Origin: Baaleninema simplex PCC 7105
GTDB lineage: Bacteria > Cyanobacteriota > Cyanobacteriia > Cyanobacteriales > Geitlerinemataceae
Reading direction: 5' to 3'
DNA: 64,000 nt
Assembly: GCF_000332355.1 (NCBI RefSeq)
Contig: NZ_KB235958.1
Location: forward strand, 425,466 to 489,465
Part shown: piece after piece, positions 15,787 to 25,484 of the stretch
Layout of the letters: each line of letters starts with the position of its first letter
Position numbering within the stretch: position 1 is the first letter of the stretch
Position numbers and translations under genes: made by a program
The notes under the pieces: model-generated
Told to the model about the DNA's origin: nothing
What the model saw: the letters and a program-made list of their open reading frames with translations, nothing else
The model's database searches: none

Positions 15787-17889
15787 TCAGGTGGTTTTGT
15801 TGGGTTGGGCAAATCGATCTCGTAACAGGGGATGGAGAAAGCGATAGCGATCGCCGATTTTCTGGAGAAAACCCCGTTCGCTACAGTAACGGAGAAATTT
15901 ACGGGAGTTTTTGGGACTGCGGCGGAAAAGCCAAAGGGTGACGCCCGTTGAAAACTGTTCGATCTCACTCGATAAGCCACCGGCAAAGGTCGCGACAAAA
16001 ATGCCAAATATAACAAGCGGCGAGATGTGCGTAAATCTTTGTGAGACTTCGGCGATTTCGTTAAAACGATCGATCGCCACTAAAATAATCAGGCTAATGG
16101 GGACAAAGATTAAAGCTGAGAGAAAAGCTTTAAAGATCGATCGATAAATCTTTCGTTTTTCTATTTTTGACTCTAAAAAAGGACTCATTGTATCTGAAAA
16201 TATTCCGCCAAATATTCCGCCAAATATTACAAATGGAACTCCGGATATGATGAGTAGAGGAAATCCGGCAAGCCATAATATTCCCATGCCGATACCACCA
16301 AATGTCAGCCGGTAAGTGACTCCGAAGGTAAATCCTCCAATCGCCCCTCCGATTATTCTTTTAAATAAATGACTGTAATCGTAAGTTTTAGAAAGTTGTC
16401 TTGTTGTCATAATTCTTGAAATTTGTGAAACGATAATTCCAAAAACTGCACCCAACATCAGAGCGGTGTTTGAGGAGATGATTATCACAAAAATTGAAGC
16501 AAACAGAATCACGTAAAAGACTGTAAAACTCATGGCTTCGAGCCATCGATCGAAGAGTGCAAAAAGCGATCCTGTTATGAAACCTGTCACGAAACCAACG
16601 AGCAAACCAATTGTGAGTCCGACGAGCGTTCCCACGAGCGTTCCCACGAGCGTTCCCACGATAACACTCCAAAATTGGGAGAACGGTAATTGTCCAATTA
16701 GCCCGACAAATCCCCCTACGCTCGATCCTCCAAGGATACCGCCAAAAAGTCCGAATAGGACTCCATAATACAGACTAAAAATCATTCTGTTTGTGAATTT
16801 TTGGCAGCCGCCTCCGAGTAAATGGGGTTGTAGGTTTTCAAGGGAAAATTGAGCTTGATGGTGTTGGATCGATTTCTGAGCCAACCATCTCAACCACCGT
16901 TTTATCCGTCGATCGCTGTGATAGGGTTTTCGTTTGGGTTTCGTTCTGGATGAGGGGTTTTCTCCTCGATAGAGACGGTTTAATTGGGTCTCGATATAGA
17001 GGTCGAGTAACAGGGTGGCTCGAGCATCGGTGTCTTCGAGGTTCTGCCAGAATTGTGAGGGTAAATTATCGCGGTTTAAGATGAGGAGGTTTAGCCAGAG
17101 CGGCTGTCGAATTAATTCGACGGCGGTGTCGAGTCGATCGCCCTCGAGTCGAACGATTTCCCAGAGCCATTCACAGTCAAATTGGCGTAAATAGCTTTGG
17201 ATTTGTTCGTCGGTTAAAGGGTTTAGAATGACCGCGACGTTGATGTACTTGTCAGTTTGGAAAAGTGGGAAGTCTTCAGGATGGGAACAGAGAACGAACG
17301 GCGTTTCGTTGGATTGAGTTGAAAACTCCTCGATCGAGGATTGAAAGGCTTCGCGATTGGATGCTTTGAGTTCGTCTAATCCGTCGAAAAGTGGGAGGAG
17401 TCGCCGGTTTGCAAGCCATTTTTTCGTGATATCCGATCGAACGCCGTACTTTTGTTTTAAATTGGCGACGAGCCAGTCTGAGATATTTTGAAATTCGGGA
17501 GTCCACTCGGAGACATCGAGCAAGACGGGAACGGGAGCGGTGGCGTTTTCTTCTCCTCGCTGAAGCAGGGATCGGGCGAGTTGGAGTAAGAGGGTGGTTT
17601 TTCCTGCACCTGGAGGCCCTAGGATTGATAAATGTCCGTCAATTGAAGATCGATCGAAAATTTCAACGATGTCGGTTTCTTCTGAAACCGGTTGACTCGA
17701 GTGGTTGGGACGTTGAATTTCGAGATTCCAAGGAAGTTGTCGAGAATCGGAGGTTTCGCGTTCGAGGGTAAGACGCGGGTGGAGCGACTGCGCCAATCGT
17801 TGTGTGACTTCGTTTTTGACGCTGTTGAGGAGTCTTGTTTCAGTTCGATCGCGCGAGTGGGGACGCGGATTTAAAGGACTGTTTGACAT
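15787..17889 (-). CDS. NACHT-type NTPase with polytopic membrane C-terminus
   Basis: 700 residues. The N-terminal soluble part has a P-loop GPPGAGKTTLLLQLA near residue 92, a Walker B-like LLPLFDGLDEL near 168, and following helical segments, the order of the NACHT domain of STAND NTPases. Residues about 370-650 are 8-10 hydrophobic, glycine-rich segments, including a VGTLVGTLVGTLVG repeat encoded by 15-bp tandem repeats at 16620-16665. The end, RYRFLHPLLRDRFAQ, is a short soluble tail common in cyanobacterial NACHT proteins. Bacterial NACHT proteins include anti-phage sensors, and membrane effectors can disrupt the cell membrane, so a defence role is plausible but inferred. The membrane part is AT-rich. 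Confidence 0.88.
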   Translation of the reverse strand: MSNSPLNPRPHSRDRTETRLLNSVKNEVTQRLAQSLHPRLTLERETSDSRQLPWNLEIQRPNHSSQPVSEETDIVEIFDRSSIDGHLSILGPPGAGKTTLLLQLARSLLQRGEENATAPVPVLLDVSEWTPEFQNISDWLVANLKQKYGVRSDITKKWLANRRLLPLFDGLDELKASNREAFQSSIEEFSTQSNETPFVLCSHPEDFPLFQTDKYINVAVILNPLTDEQIQSYLRQFDCEWLWEIVRLEGDRLDTAVELIRQPLWLNLLILNRDNLPSQFWQNLEDTDARATLLLDLYIETQLNRLYRGENPSSRTKPKRKPYHSDRRIKRWLRWLAQKSIQHHQAQFSLENLQPHLLGGGCQKFTNRMIFSLYYGVLFGLFGGILGGSSVGGFVGLIGQLPFSQFWSVIVGTLVGTLVGTLVGLTIGLLVGFVTGFITGSLFALFDRWLEAMSFTVFYVILFASIFVIIISSNTALMLGAVFGIIVSQISRIMTTRQLSKTYDYSHLFKRIIGGAIGGFTFGVTYRLTFGGIGMGILWLAGFPLLIISGVPFVIFGGIFGGIFSDTMSPFLESKIEKRKIYRSIFKAFLSALIFVPISLIILVAIDRFNEIAEVSQRFTHISPLVIFGIFVATFAGGLSSEIEQFSTGVTLWLFRRSPKNSRKFLRYCSERGFLQKIGDRYRFLHPLLRDRFAQPNKTT
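16620..16665. repeat. 15-bp tandem repeat coding VGTLVGTLVG
   Basis: Three head-to-tail copies of a 15-bp unit (CGAGCGTTCCCACGA phase) within the NACHT membrane domain. They code a repeated V-G-T-L-V-G stretch of a membrane helix. Copy number could change by slippage without altering frame, because the unit is a multiple of three. Confidence 0.8.
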
Positions 17890-18090
17890 GGAATTCAGCG
17901 ACTTTCCCCCCGTTTGACAAGTGGTTCGATCGTTCGGTTGGGTTAGGTTGTAATTTAAATTAAAATTATAGCAACTTCATGTAAAAGGTTGCCCTTTAGA
18001 GTTAGAAAATGTTATTTTAGAGTGTAATATTTGTTGTATAAGTCAAAGAGTCTTGCCACACGAATCGACTCGGTCTTCCCCGTTCCCGCT

Positions 18091-18981
18091 TTACTGTTTG
18101 ACGCCAGTGGTAGCGATACCGCGCACGAATTGGCGTTGTCCGAGGAGAAAGAGGATTAGAACGGGAATCGTGGCGATCGCCACGGCGGCCATGAGCAGCG
18201 GCCAGTCGTTGGTAAATTGTTCTTGAAACTCCGCCAGGGCTAACTGTACCGTTCTCAATTCCGGGCGAGTCGTGAAAACGAGCGGCTTGAACAAATCGTT
18301 CCATTCCCCGATAAAGGCAAACAGTCCCAACGCCACTAACGCCGGACGAGACAGGGGAAGCATAACGTGCCAAAGAATCTGCCAGCGATTTGCCCCATCG
18401 AGGGCGGCGGCTTCTTCCAATTCCACCGGAACGGTTACGAAATACTGTCGCATCAAGAAAATCCCGAAGCCGTTCACGGCGGTCGGTAAAATCAACGCCC
18501 CGTAAGTATTGAGGAGATGTCCCCATTTCAGCACGAGGAAGACGGGAACCACCAGGAGTTGAAACGGAATCGCCAGAGTCGCCACCACCACCGTTAGCAA
18601 GCCGCGACGCCCCCAAAAGCGCAAGCGAGCCAGGGCGTAGCCAGCTAAGGCAGAGGTTATCGCTTGGAAGGCGGTAACGACCAGAGCCACCAAGGTCGAG
18701 TTGGCAAACGCTCGCAGAAAGCGACCCCGTTGCCAAGCCTGGCGGTAGTTGTCTAGAGACCACAATCCGTTGAGATCGAGACTCAACACCGAACCCGACG
18801 GGGCAAAGGAGGCACGCAAGACAATTAGGAGAGGAAACAGGACGATCGCCGCGCCAACGATTAGAAAAAGCAAGGATAAGCCTCGCGATCGATTAAGGAA
18901 GTCAATCTTCGAGGTGGTCGGTGATTTTGGCGAAGGCGCGATCGAGGCGGTTGCAGGAGGCTTCGGAGATCGATCGGGCAT
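18091..18981 (-). CDS. carbohydrate ABC transporter permease (MalG/LacG type)
   Basis: 296 residues with six hydrophobic segments. The cytoplasmic EAA loop, EEAAALDGANRWQILWHVMLPLSRPAL, matches the binding-protein-dependent permease signature that contacts the ATPase. The N-terminal 30 residues are Pro/Ser/Lys rich and cytoplasmic. The sequence resembles the MalG/UgpE subfamily for sugars or glycerol-phosphate. No partner permease, binding protein or ATPase gene lies in the window, so it must work with subunits coded elsewhere. Confidence 0.93.
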   Translation of the reverse strand: MPDRSPKPPATASIAPSPKSPTTSKIDFLNRSRGLSLLFLIVGAAIVLFPLLIVLRASFAPSGSVLSLDLNGLWSLDNYRQAWQRGRFLRAFANSTLVALVVTAFQAITSALAGYALARLRFWGRRGLLTVVVATLAIPFQLLVVPVFLVLKWGHLLNTYGALILPTAVNGFGIFLMRQYFVTVPVELEEAAALDGANRWQILWHVMLPLSRPALVALGLFAFIGEWNDLFKPLVFTTRPELRTVQLALAEFQEQFTNDWPLLMAAVAIATIPVLILFLLGQRQFVRGIATTGVKQ

Positions 18982-19357
18982 CGTATTCTCTTAGGAGACT
19001 TACAATATCGGTGCGATCGGGCAATTTCGGATCTGGTCAAGTTCCGGTTAAACCCTGTAAAGTAAACATAAGTTGTTTTAACAAAAATGTTACAGGAACG
19101 CTTCTCCTGGGTCGAACAAAACTCAGATGGAGTGTCGAGCGGGGTTTTCACCCCCTGACCTGAAACATCCCAGTCCGAGACGGCATTCCGGAATTGACGC
19201 GCGATCGGTAATGCAAACTCCCAAACCGTCGGGCAACAGATAAAATTTTAAACGGACGCCCTATAGCGATTCGGGAATGCCACCAGCCCAACTTCGAGCT
19301 ATACCTTTTTGTATAGTTCTGCCCCCCACCATCTAAGGATGAGGAGATAGGAAACAT
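18982..19357. other. 376-bp intergenic region upstream of ado
   Basis: No gene is seen. TATACC and TATAGT near 19300-19316 are possible -10 elements for ado but no matching -35 stands out. A good ribosome site, GAGGAG, lies about 15 nt before the ado start. Confidence 0.5.
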
Positions 19358-20056
19358 ATGCCGCAGTTAGAAGCTACCCCTACCATCGATTACCAAAGCG
19401 ACACCTACAAAGACGCTTACAGCCGGATTAACGCCATCGTGATCGAAGGGGAGAACGAAGCCTACGATAACTTTGTTAAGTTAGCTGAAATGCTGCCGGA
19501 GAACAAGGACGAACTGATCTCTCTGGCAAAAATGGAACGCCGTCACGCTAAAGGATTCCAAGCCTGTGGGCGCAACCTGGAAGTGACACCGGATATGGAC
19601 TTCGCTCGCGAGTTCTTCTCCAAACTGCACGGTAATTTTGAAAAAGCGGCTGAAGAGGACGATATTGTCACCTGTTTGGTCATTCAAGCGCTCATCATTG
19701 AATGCTTTGCGATCTCGGCTTACAACATTTACATTCCCGTTGCCGACGACTTCGCCCGTAAAATTACCGAAGGTGTGGTGAAGGACGAATACACCCACTT
19801 GAATTACGGCGAAGAGTGGCTCAAGGCAAATTTCGATGACGTTAAAGAACGCATCGAAACAGCCAACCGCGAAAACTTGCCTTTGGTTTGGAAGATGCTC
19901 AACCAAGTCGAGAACGACGCTCGCGTCCTCAACATGGAGAAAGAAGAACTCATCGAAGATTTCACGATCGCCTACGGTGAAGCCCTCGCTAACGTCGGCT
20001 TCAACACTCGCGAGACGGTACGGATGCTCACTCACGGTTTGCGGAGTGCGGCTTAA
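19358..20056 (+). CDS. ado: aldehyde deformylating oxygenase (alkane synthesis)
   Basis: 232 residues, the normal length. Ferritin-like di-iron protein with all ligands visible: Glu in [10 protein letters not shown], Glu and His in MERRHAKGF, Glu in IIECFAIS, and Glu with His in [13 protein letters not shown]. It converts fatty aldehydes to alkanes one carbon shorter plus formate, using O2 and four electrons from ferredoxin. It is followed by the acyl-ACP reductase that supplies its substrate and then accA, an arrangement conserved across alkane-producing cyanobacteria. A 13-bp hairpin in the gap to aar suggests partly separate transcripts. Confidence 0.98.
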   Translation: MPQLEATPTIDYQSDTYKDAYSRINAIVIEGENEAYDNFVKLAEMLPENKDELISLAKMERRHAKGFQACGRNLEVTPDMDFAREFFSKLHGNFEKAAEEDDIVTCLVIQALIIECFAISAYNIYIPVADDFARKITEGVVKDEYTHLNYGEEWLKANFDDVKERIETANRENLPLVWKMLNQVENDARVLNMEKEELIEDFTIAYGEALANVGFNTRETVRMLTHGLRSAA

Positions 20057-20104
20057 GTCGTTGCGCCTAACTGTTCTCAAGCGAACTTAGCGAGAACGTT
20101 TCCA

Positions 20105-20133
20105 TCGCCCGTTTTCGAGCCGAAAGCGGGCGA
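20105..20133 (+). terminator. hairpin between ado and aar
   Basis: TCGCCCGTTTTCG and CGAAAGCGGGCGA pair over 13 bp with one G-T wobble around the loop AGC, 49 nt after the ado stop. The following sequence is only mildly T-rich, so it may attenuate rather than end the transcript or stabilise the ado mRNA 3' end. Confidence 0.6.
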
Positions 20134-20252
20134 TATCTTGCGAAAAAGATTGAGAAGCATTCTCTCGTATAATAATGTAAAGGTTTATGAACCTGTACTT
20201 GTTACCGCATACCGTCTTGCAACCTGAAAGACAGGTTGCCTAAAATCTGCCC

Positions 20253-21284
20253 ATGTTTGGTTTAATCGGTCACCTTACCAATCTAGAACAAGCTCAAACC
20301 GTCGCGCGGGATTTGGGATACTCCGGACTCGCCGACCAGGATTTAGAGTTTTGGTGTTCTGCTCCACCGCAAACCGTCGATAACATTACCGTGACGAGCG
20401 TGACGGGTCAAACGATCGAAGGTCGCTATGTCGAATCCTGCTTTTTGCCGGAAATGCTGGCGAACCGTCGTATCAAAGCCGCGACGCGAAAAATCGTCAA
20501 CGCGATGGCTCACGCGCAAAAAATCGGACTCGATATCACGGCGCTCGGCGGATTTTCCTCGATTGTGTTCGAGAATTTCAATTTGAATCAAATTCAGCGG
20601 ATTCGCAACATCACGCTTGATTTCAAGCGTTTTACGACGGGAAACACGCATACGGCTTACATTATCTGCCGTCAAGTCGAACAAGCTGCCCCGAAACTCG
20701 GCATCGAACTGTCGAAAGCGACGGTGGCGGTGGTCGGTGCGACGGGAGACATCGGAAGTGCGGTCTGTCGGTGGCTCAACACGAAAACAGATGTCGCCGA
20801 CATGATTTTAGTGGCTCGCGATCGCGCTCGGCTGCAAGCGTTGCAAGAAGAACTCGGTCGCGGTAAGGTCATGGGATTGGAGGAGGCTCTACCCCATGCT
20901 GACATCGTGGTTTGGGTGGCCAGTTTGCCCAAAGGCATCGAGATCGACTTCGACAGCCTCAAAAAACCCTGTCTGACGATCGACGGGGGCTATCCCAAAA
21001 ACCTCGACTCGAAACTCAAGCATCCCGGTGTCTACGTCCTCAAAGGCGGCATTGTCGAACATTCTCTCGACATTGACTGGCGGATTATGAAGCTGGTTAA
21101 CATGGACGTACCGACCCGGCAAATGTTTGCTTGTTTTGCCGAGTCGATGCTGCTGGAATTCGAGAAGTGGTACACCAACTTCTCTTGGGGACGAAACCAG
21201 ATCTCGGTCGAAAAAATGCAGGCGATCGGTGACGTTTCGATCAAACACGGGTTTAAACCGCTTCTGTCTATTGTAGAGAGCTAG
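20253..21284 (+). CDS. aar: long-chain acyl-[acyl-carrier-protein] reductase
   Basis: 343 residues. It starts [15 protein letters not shown] as in all family members. The NADPH-binding segment [14 protein letters not shown] lies near residue 160. Cys294 in FACFAES is the acyl-enzyme cysteine identified in the Synechococcus enzyme, whose position it matches exactly. It reduces acyl-ACP to the fatty aldehyde used by ADO. It lies 196 bp after ado and 57 bp before accA. Confidence 0.98.
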   Translation: MFGLIGHLTNLEQAQTVARDLGYSGLADQDLEFWCSAPPQTVDNITVTSVTGQTIEGRYVESCFLPEMLANRRIKAATRKIVNAMAHAQKIGLDITALGGFSSIVFENFNLNQIQRIRNITLDFKRFTTGNTHTAYIICRQVEQAAPKLGIELSKATVAVVGATGDIGSAVCRWLNTKTDVADMILVARDRARLQALQEELGRGKVMGLEEALPHADIVVWVASLPKGIEIDFDSLKKPCLTIDGGYPKNLDSKLKHPGVYVLKGGIVEHSLDIDWRIMKLVNMDVPTRQMFACFAESMLLEFEKWYTNFSWGRNQISVEKMQAIGDVSIKHGFKPLLSIVES

Positions 21285-21341
21285 AAGCAATATCGGACAA
21301 CCCAGCCACTTCCGTTTACTTTTCATTTGCTTGTCCAACCT

Positions 21342-22301
21342 ATGCTGTTAGACTTCGAGAAACCCCTCGTCGAGCTGGAAAAACGAATTCAACAAATCCG
21401 AGACATCGCCGACGAAACTCACGTGGATGTCTCGGAGGAAATTCGCCAACTCGAAGAGCGGGCGACGCAACTGCGCCAAGAGATTTTTAGTAGTTTGTCT
21501 CCGGCGCAACGGTTGCAACTGGCACGTCATCCCCGACGGCCGAGTACCCTCGATTACATTCAAGCGATCGGCGACGAGTGGATCGAGTTACACGGCGATC
21601 GCGGCGGGTCTGACGATCCGGCTCTCGTAGGCGGCATCGCGCGGTTGGACGGAATACCGGTGGTGATGCTGGGACACCAGAAAGGACGCGATACGAAAGA
21701 TAACGTCGCACGAAATTTCGGCATGGCATCTCCGGGCGGTTACCGCAAAGCAATGCGGTTGATGGAACACGCGAACCGTTTTGGGATGCCAATCCTCACG
21801 TTTATCGACACGCCGGGGGCTTGGGCGGGTATTGAAGCCGAACACCTCGGCCAAGGCGAGGCCATTGCTTACAATTTACGGGAAATGTTCGGCCTCGACG
21901 TACCGATCGTTTGTACGGTGATCGGTGAAGGGGGTTCGGGTGGTGCGTTGGGCATCGGTGTCGGCGATCGCCTGCTGATGTTCGAACACGCGGTATATAC
22001 GGTGGCGACACCGGAAGCTTGCGCGGCGATTTTGTGGAAAGATGCCTCGAAAAGCTCTCAAGCTGCCGAAGCCCTCAAAATTACCGCTCGGGATCTCAAG
22101 GAGTTAGGCATTCTCGATCGCCTGCTTAGCGAACCCGTTGGCGGCGTTCACAATCAACCCGTCGAAGCGACGGAAATTTTGAAAACGGCGTTGATCGAGG
22201 AACTTCGCCATCTCTGTGGCTTGACGCCGGAACAACGACGGACACTTCGATACGAGAAATTTCGCCGTATCGGTGTTTTTTTAGAGGGCGAACCGGATTG
22301 A
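21342..22301 (+). CDS. accA: acetyl-CoA carboxylase carboxyltransferase subunit alpha
   Basis: 319 residues from the ATG at 21342 (a TTG five codons earlier is less likely). The start [18 protein letters not shown] and the later [29 protein letters not shown] and [11 protein letters not shown] motifs are those of AccA. With AccD it transfers carboxyl from biotin to acetyl-CoA, giving malonyl-CoA, the first step of fatty acid synthesis. Its place after aar links precursor supply to alkane production. Confidence 0.97.
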   Translation: MLLDFEKPLVELEKRIQQIRDIADETHVDVSEEIRQLEERATQLRQEIFSSLSPAQRLQLARHPRRPSTLDYIQAIGDEWIELHGDRGGSDDPALVGGIARLDGIPVVMLGHQKGRDTKDNVARNFGMASPGGYRKAMRLMEHANRFGMPILTFIDTPGAWAGIEAEHLGQGEAIAYNLREMFGLDVPIVCTVIGEGGSGGALGIGVGDRLLMFEHAVYTVATPEACAAILWKDASKSSQAAEALKITARDLKELGILDRLLSEPVGGVHNQPVEATEILKTALIEELRHLCGLTPEQRRTLRYEKFRRIGVFLEGEPD

Positions 22302-22438
22302 GCGGTTGAACTCGGGGAACTTGTGATTTCGATCGCTCGAAATCTCGATCGCGATCGCCCGACCGTCGCGAGATCGATCGCTCGGTGAGGGGTCAAAATC
22401 GGTCATACTGGAAATACCGAATTTTGCGCCTAAAACTG

Positions 22439-22657
22439 ATGGTTCCGGAAATACAACTCATTCCAGGGGCGATTTCGCAAATTCTCGTCTCAGTTCGGGA
22501 TACGGGGGTTCTCACTCGCACGGACTGTTACGGGCTGATGGCTGCTGCTTTAGACGATTCCTTAAACGAAGACGATCGCCGTTCGGTCAATCGGCTCATG
22601 CGATCGGTTCGTCAGGGTAAAGTGAAAGTCGTCGACGATTTGTCTCCGAAGCCGTAA
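22439..22657 (+). CDS. small conserved hypothetical protein
   Basis: 72 residues from the ATG at 22439; the longer frame from 22385 adds 18 residues with no support. Mostly helical, with the conserved-looking TRTDCYGLMAAALDDSLNEDDRRSVNRLMRSVRQGKVKVVDD. No membrane segment and no motif that I recognise. It follows accA on the same strand by 137 bp. The region 22658-22904 after it is AT-rich, ends in a run of A and T, and holds no gene. Confidence 0.75.
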   Translation: MVPEIQLIPGAISQILVSVRDTGVLTRTDCYGLMAAALDDSLNEDDRRSVNRLMRSVRQGKVKVVDDLSPKP

Positions 22658-22904
22658 ATGCGGTGAATCGTTAAATTCCCGCGACGTGATTCTGCGATCG
22701 ATATTTGAAAGTGAATTTTTAGCTAACGGGCAACTCGTCGAGTTGTTAGAGCTTCGATCGATCTTATTCGATTCGATCGACCCGATAAATCTTCGATGTT
22801 TTCCCGAGTAAGCTAATTCGTTTTAAAATATTAAAATATAATAAAAATACAATATAAAATATATTTTTTGTGATATAGAAATTCTGTATCGTTATTCAAA
22901 TCTA

Positions 22905-23420
22905 ATGACAGTTGCAACTTGGATTACCCTGTCTCGAATGCTGGGAATCCCGTTTTTATTGTATTTCTTATCCAATCCAAGCCAGTCCTATCGTTGGATC
23001 GGGTTGACGATATTCCTAATTGCAGCCCTCACCGATTGGCTAGATGGCTACGTGGCGCGACGCTTCAACCAAGTCAGCGATTTAGGAAAGTTCCTCGATC
23101 CCCTCGTCGATAAACTGTTAGTTTTCGCACCGTTTTTAATCTTAATTGAATGGGGAACCGTTCCCGCTTGGGGTGTATTTTTAATCTTAGCCCGCGAACT
23201 GACGATCGCCGGTTGGCGTGTCAGCCAAACTAGCATTTCCGGGGCAAACTGGTGGGGAAAGGCGAAAACCGTCAGTCAAATCTCGGCGATCGCCCTTCTC
23301 CTCGCCCCATTATCAGAACCCTGGACAACAGCCGGACTCGTCACCTTTTGGCTGTCCGTTGTTTTAACCTTAATATCCGGCGCAATTTACCTAATTCCCT
23401 CGAAACCCGCAGAAAACTAA
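22905..23420 (+). CDS. pgsA: CDP-diacylglycerol-glycerol-3-phosphate 3-phosphatidyltransferase
   Basis: 171 residues with four hydrophobic segments. The CDP-alcohol phosphotransferase signature DGX2ARX8GX3DX3D is complete: DGYVAR, then GKFLDPLVDK. The early NLSR-like element is ITLSRMLGIPF. The enzyme makes phosphatidylglycerophosphate, the precursor of phosphatidylglycerol, an essential lipid of photosystem II and thylakoids. It ends 6 bp before the convergent coaT stop. Confidence 0.94.
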   Translation: MTVATWITLSRMLGIPFLLYFLSNPSQSYRWIGLTIFLIAALTDWLDGYVARRFNQVSDLGKFLDPLVDKLLVFAPFLILIEWGTVPAWGVFLILARELTIAGWRVSQTSISGANWWGKAKTVSQISAIALLLAPLSEPWTTAGLVTFWLSVVLTLISGAIYLIPSKPAEN

Positions 23421-23426
23421 ACATCT

Positions 23427-25370
23427 TTAACCGTTATCCCGTCTGAGGAGTCGCAAACCGTTGAGCGTGACCAATAACGTCGAGCCTTCGTGACCGAGAA
23501 CCCCCACCGGAAGCGTGATTTCGCCGAAAAAGTTCGCCACCATCAACACGGCGATCGACGTCAAAGCCAACGTAATATTTTGTCGGATAATCCGTTGCGA
23601 TTTCTGCCCAATGTAAATCGCTTGCTCTAACTTCTCCAAGCGATCGGCCATCAACACAATATCCGCCGTCTCCAAGGCGATATCGCTTCCTGCACCTCCC
23701 ATCGCCACGCCAGCCGAGGCTTGCGCCAACGCCGGAGCGTCGTTGACACCATCTCCCACCATCACCACCGTTCGATACTGTCGCTGTAGCTTTCGGACCA
23801 CATCGACCTTATCCTCGGGAAGTAAATCCGCATAAATCGCGTTAACGCCGACTGCTTGCGCCACCGTTTGCGCCGTGGCCGCGTTATCTCCCGTGAGCAT
23901 GGCGGTAAACGCAACACCCCGCCGCTGGAGAACCTTCAACAAGTCGGCGGCGTGGGGACGAACGCGATCGACCACAGCCATTAAGCCTAGGATTTGCCGA
24001 TCGCGCACCACCCAAATTACCGTTTTCCCCTGAGTTTCGAGATGCTGGCTTTGGGTGGTTAAAGACGGCTCGATGTCGCTGAACTCCGCCAGCGCAAAGC
24101 TTCCTTTCCCCAACTTCACCGGTTTTCCTTCGAGAGAACCGACGATTCCTTGTCCCACTTCCGCTCGTACCTCGATCGCCGATAATAACGGAATTTCTTC
24201 AGCGCGTGCCGCTTGCAAGATCGCTTGACTGAGGGGATGCTCGGAATAGGCTTCGAGAGAGGCTGCAATTTGCAACACTTCCGCTTTTTCGACGTTGGCG
24301 GCGGGAACGATATCGCTGACCTGTAACTGACCCGTGGTGAGGGTTCCGGTTTTATCAAAGGCGATCGCGCGGACTTTTCCAATGGTTTCTAACTGCGCTC
24401 CGTCTTTAAACAAAATCCCCTGTCGCGCACCGCGAGCGATTCCCGAGAGTAACGTTGGCATCACAGACGCCATCAACGCGCAGGGAGAGGCCACCACCAG
24501 AAAAATCAACATTCGGTAAATCGTGGTTTCCCAATCCCACCCCAACACGAGCGGCGGTAACGTTCCGAGGGCGATCGCGCTGAAGACGATAACGCGAGCG
24601 TAACCCCGCTCGAACCGCTCTAAAAACTGTTGAGACGGCGGTTGAGTGGTTTTCGCCTGCTCGACTAATTGAATCACGCGCTGAATCAAACTGCTTTCGG
24701 GGGACTTGTGCAGTTCCACCGTTAACGCACCGCGACCGTTAATCGTTCCGGCGAACACCTCGTCTCCGAGGGTTTTTTCCACAGGCATCGACTCCCCCGT
24801 AATGGGAGTTTGATTGATGGTACTGCTGCCTTCTCGAACGATGCCGTCCGTGGGGAACAGTTCGCCGGGTTTGACACGAATGCGATCGCCGATTTGTAGG
24901 GTTTGGGTGGGAACGGTTCGTTCTTCGTGACCTTGTAAAAGTCTCGCCGTATCTGGCGTCAGTTCCATGAGACTGCGAATATTGCGCTCGGTTCGGTGCA
25001 TGGCGATACTTTCGAGAGCGCCGCTGACCGCGAAAATTAGAATTAAGACCGCACCATCGACGAGTAAGTAATAGTCTTGCTGCCAAAAGCCTAAAATGGC
25101 GGCGCCCAACGCTGCCACGATCATCAGTAAGTCTACGTCCAACTCGCGCTCTTCCCACAGGGTTTCGAGTCCCTCGCGCGCCGAGTCGTACCCGCCGATG
25201 GTGTAAGCTGCCAGCAACGTCCACACGCCAAACCCCAGCCAACTTCCGTTGAGTGCGAGCCAACCGACGAGGGTGAGTAGCGCACAAATCGCAGCGGCGA
25301 TCGCCTCGGGATAGGTTTTCATCCAATGCTGGAGTTTACTGGGCAACACAGACCGACGAATCATCGACAC
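23427..25370 (-). CDS. coaT: P1B-type cation-transporting ATPase, cobalt efflux (CoaT type)
   Basis: 647 residues. P-type ATPase motifs are all present: TGES in PITGESMPVEK, the phosphorylation site DKTGTLTTG, SEHPLSQAI and GDGVNDAPALAQ. The transmembrane metal site is SPC (VVASPCALMAS) rather than CPC, and the last helix has HEGST; both define the P1B-4 group that exports cobalt. There is no N-terminal heavy-metal-binding domain. The divergent neighbour is a CoaR-type regulator, which settles the assignment. Export is from cytosol to periplasm. Confidence 0.93.
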   Translation of the reverse strand: MSMIRRSVLPSKLQHWMKTYPEAIAAAICALLTLVGWLALNGSWLGFGVWTLLAAYTIGGYDSAREGLETLWEERELDVDLLMIVAALGAAILGFWQQDYYLLVDGAVLILIFAVSGALESIAMHRTERNIRSLMELTPDTARLLQGHEERTVPTQTLQIGDRIRVKPGELFPTDGIVREGSSTINQTPITGESMPVEKTLGDEVFAGTINGRGALTVELHKSPESSLIQRVIQLVEQAKTTQPPSQQFLERFERGYARVIVFSAIALGTLPPLVLGWDWETTIYRMLIFLVVASPCALMASVMPTLLSGIARGARQGILFKDGAQLETIGKVRAIAFDKTGTLTTGQLQVSDIVPAANVEKAEVLQIAASLEAYSEHPLSQAILQAARAEEIPLLSAIEVRAEVGQGIVGSLEGKPVKLGKGSFALAEFSDIEPSLTTQSQHLETQGKTVIWVVRDRQILGLMAVVDRVRPHAADLLKVLQRRGVAFTAMLTGDNAATAQTVAQAVGVNAIYADLLPEDKVDVVRKLQRQYRTVVMVGDGVNDAPALAQASAGVAMGGAGSDIALETADIVLMADRLEKLEQAIYIGQKSQRIIRQNITLALTSIAVLMVANFFGEITLPVGVLGHEGSTLLVTLNGLRLLRRDNG

Positions 25371-25403
25371 AACCTTTATGTTTCAGTCTGCGTATGGTAA
25401 ACC

Positions 25404-25419
25404 TTGACATTAATGTCAA
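25404..25419. promoter_or_regulatory. 16-bp perfect palindrome, probable CoaR operator
   Basis: TTGACATTAATGTCAA lies 34 bp before the coaT start and 66 bp before coaR. Its right half read on the minus strand is a consensus -35 TTGACA, and TACGCA follows after 19 bp, the over-long spacing typical of MerR-controlled promoters. Confidence 0.75.
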
Positions 25420-25484
25420 AGTCAAGAGAAGTTTGGGAAAACCATCGAGAGAAAACGAGGCGTCAACTCCCTTGTTTGTCGAAA

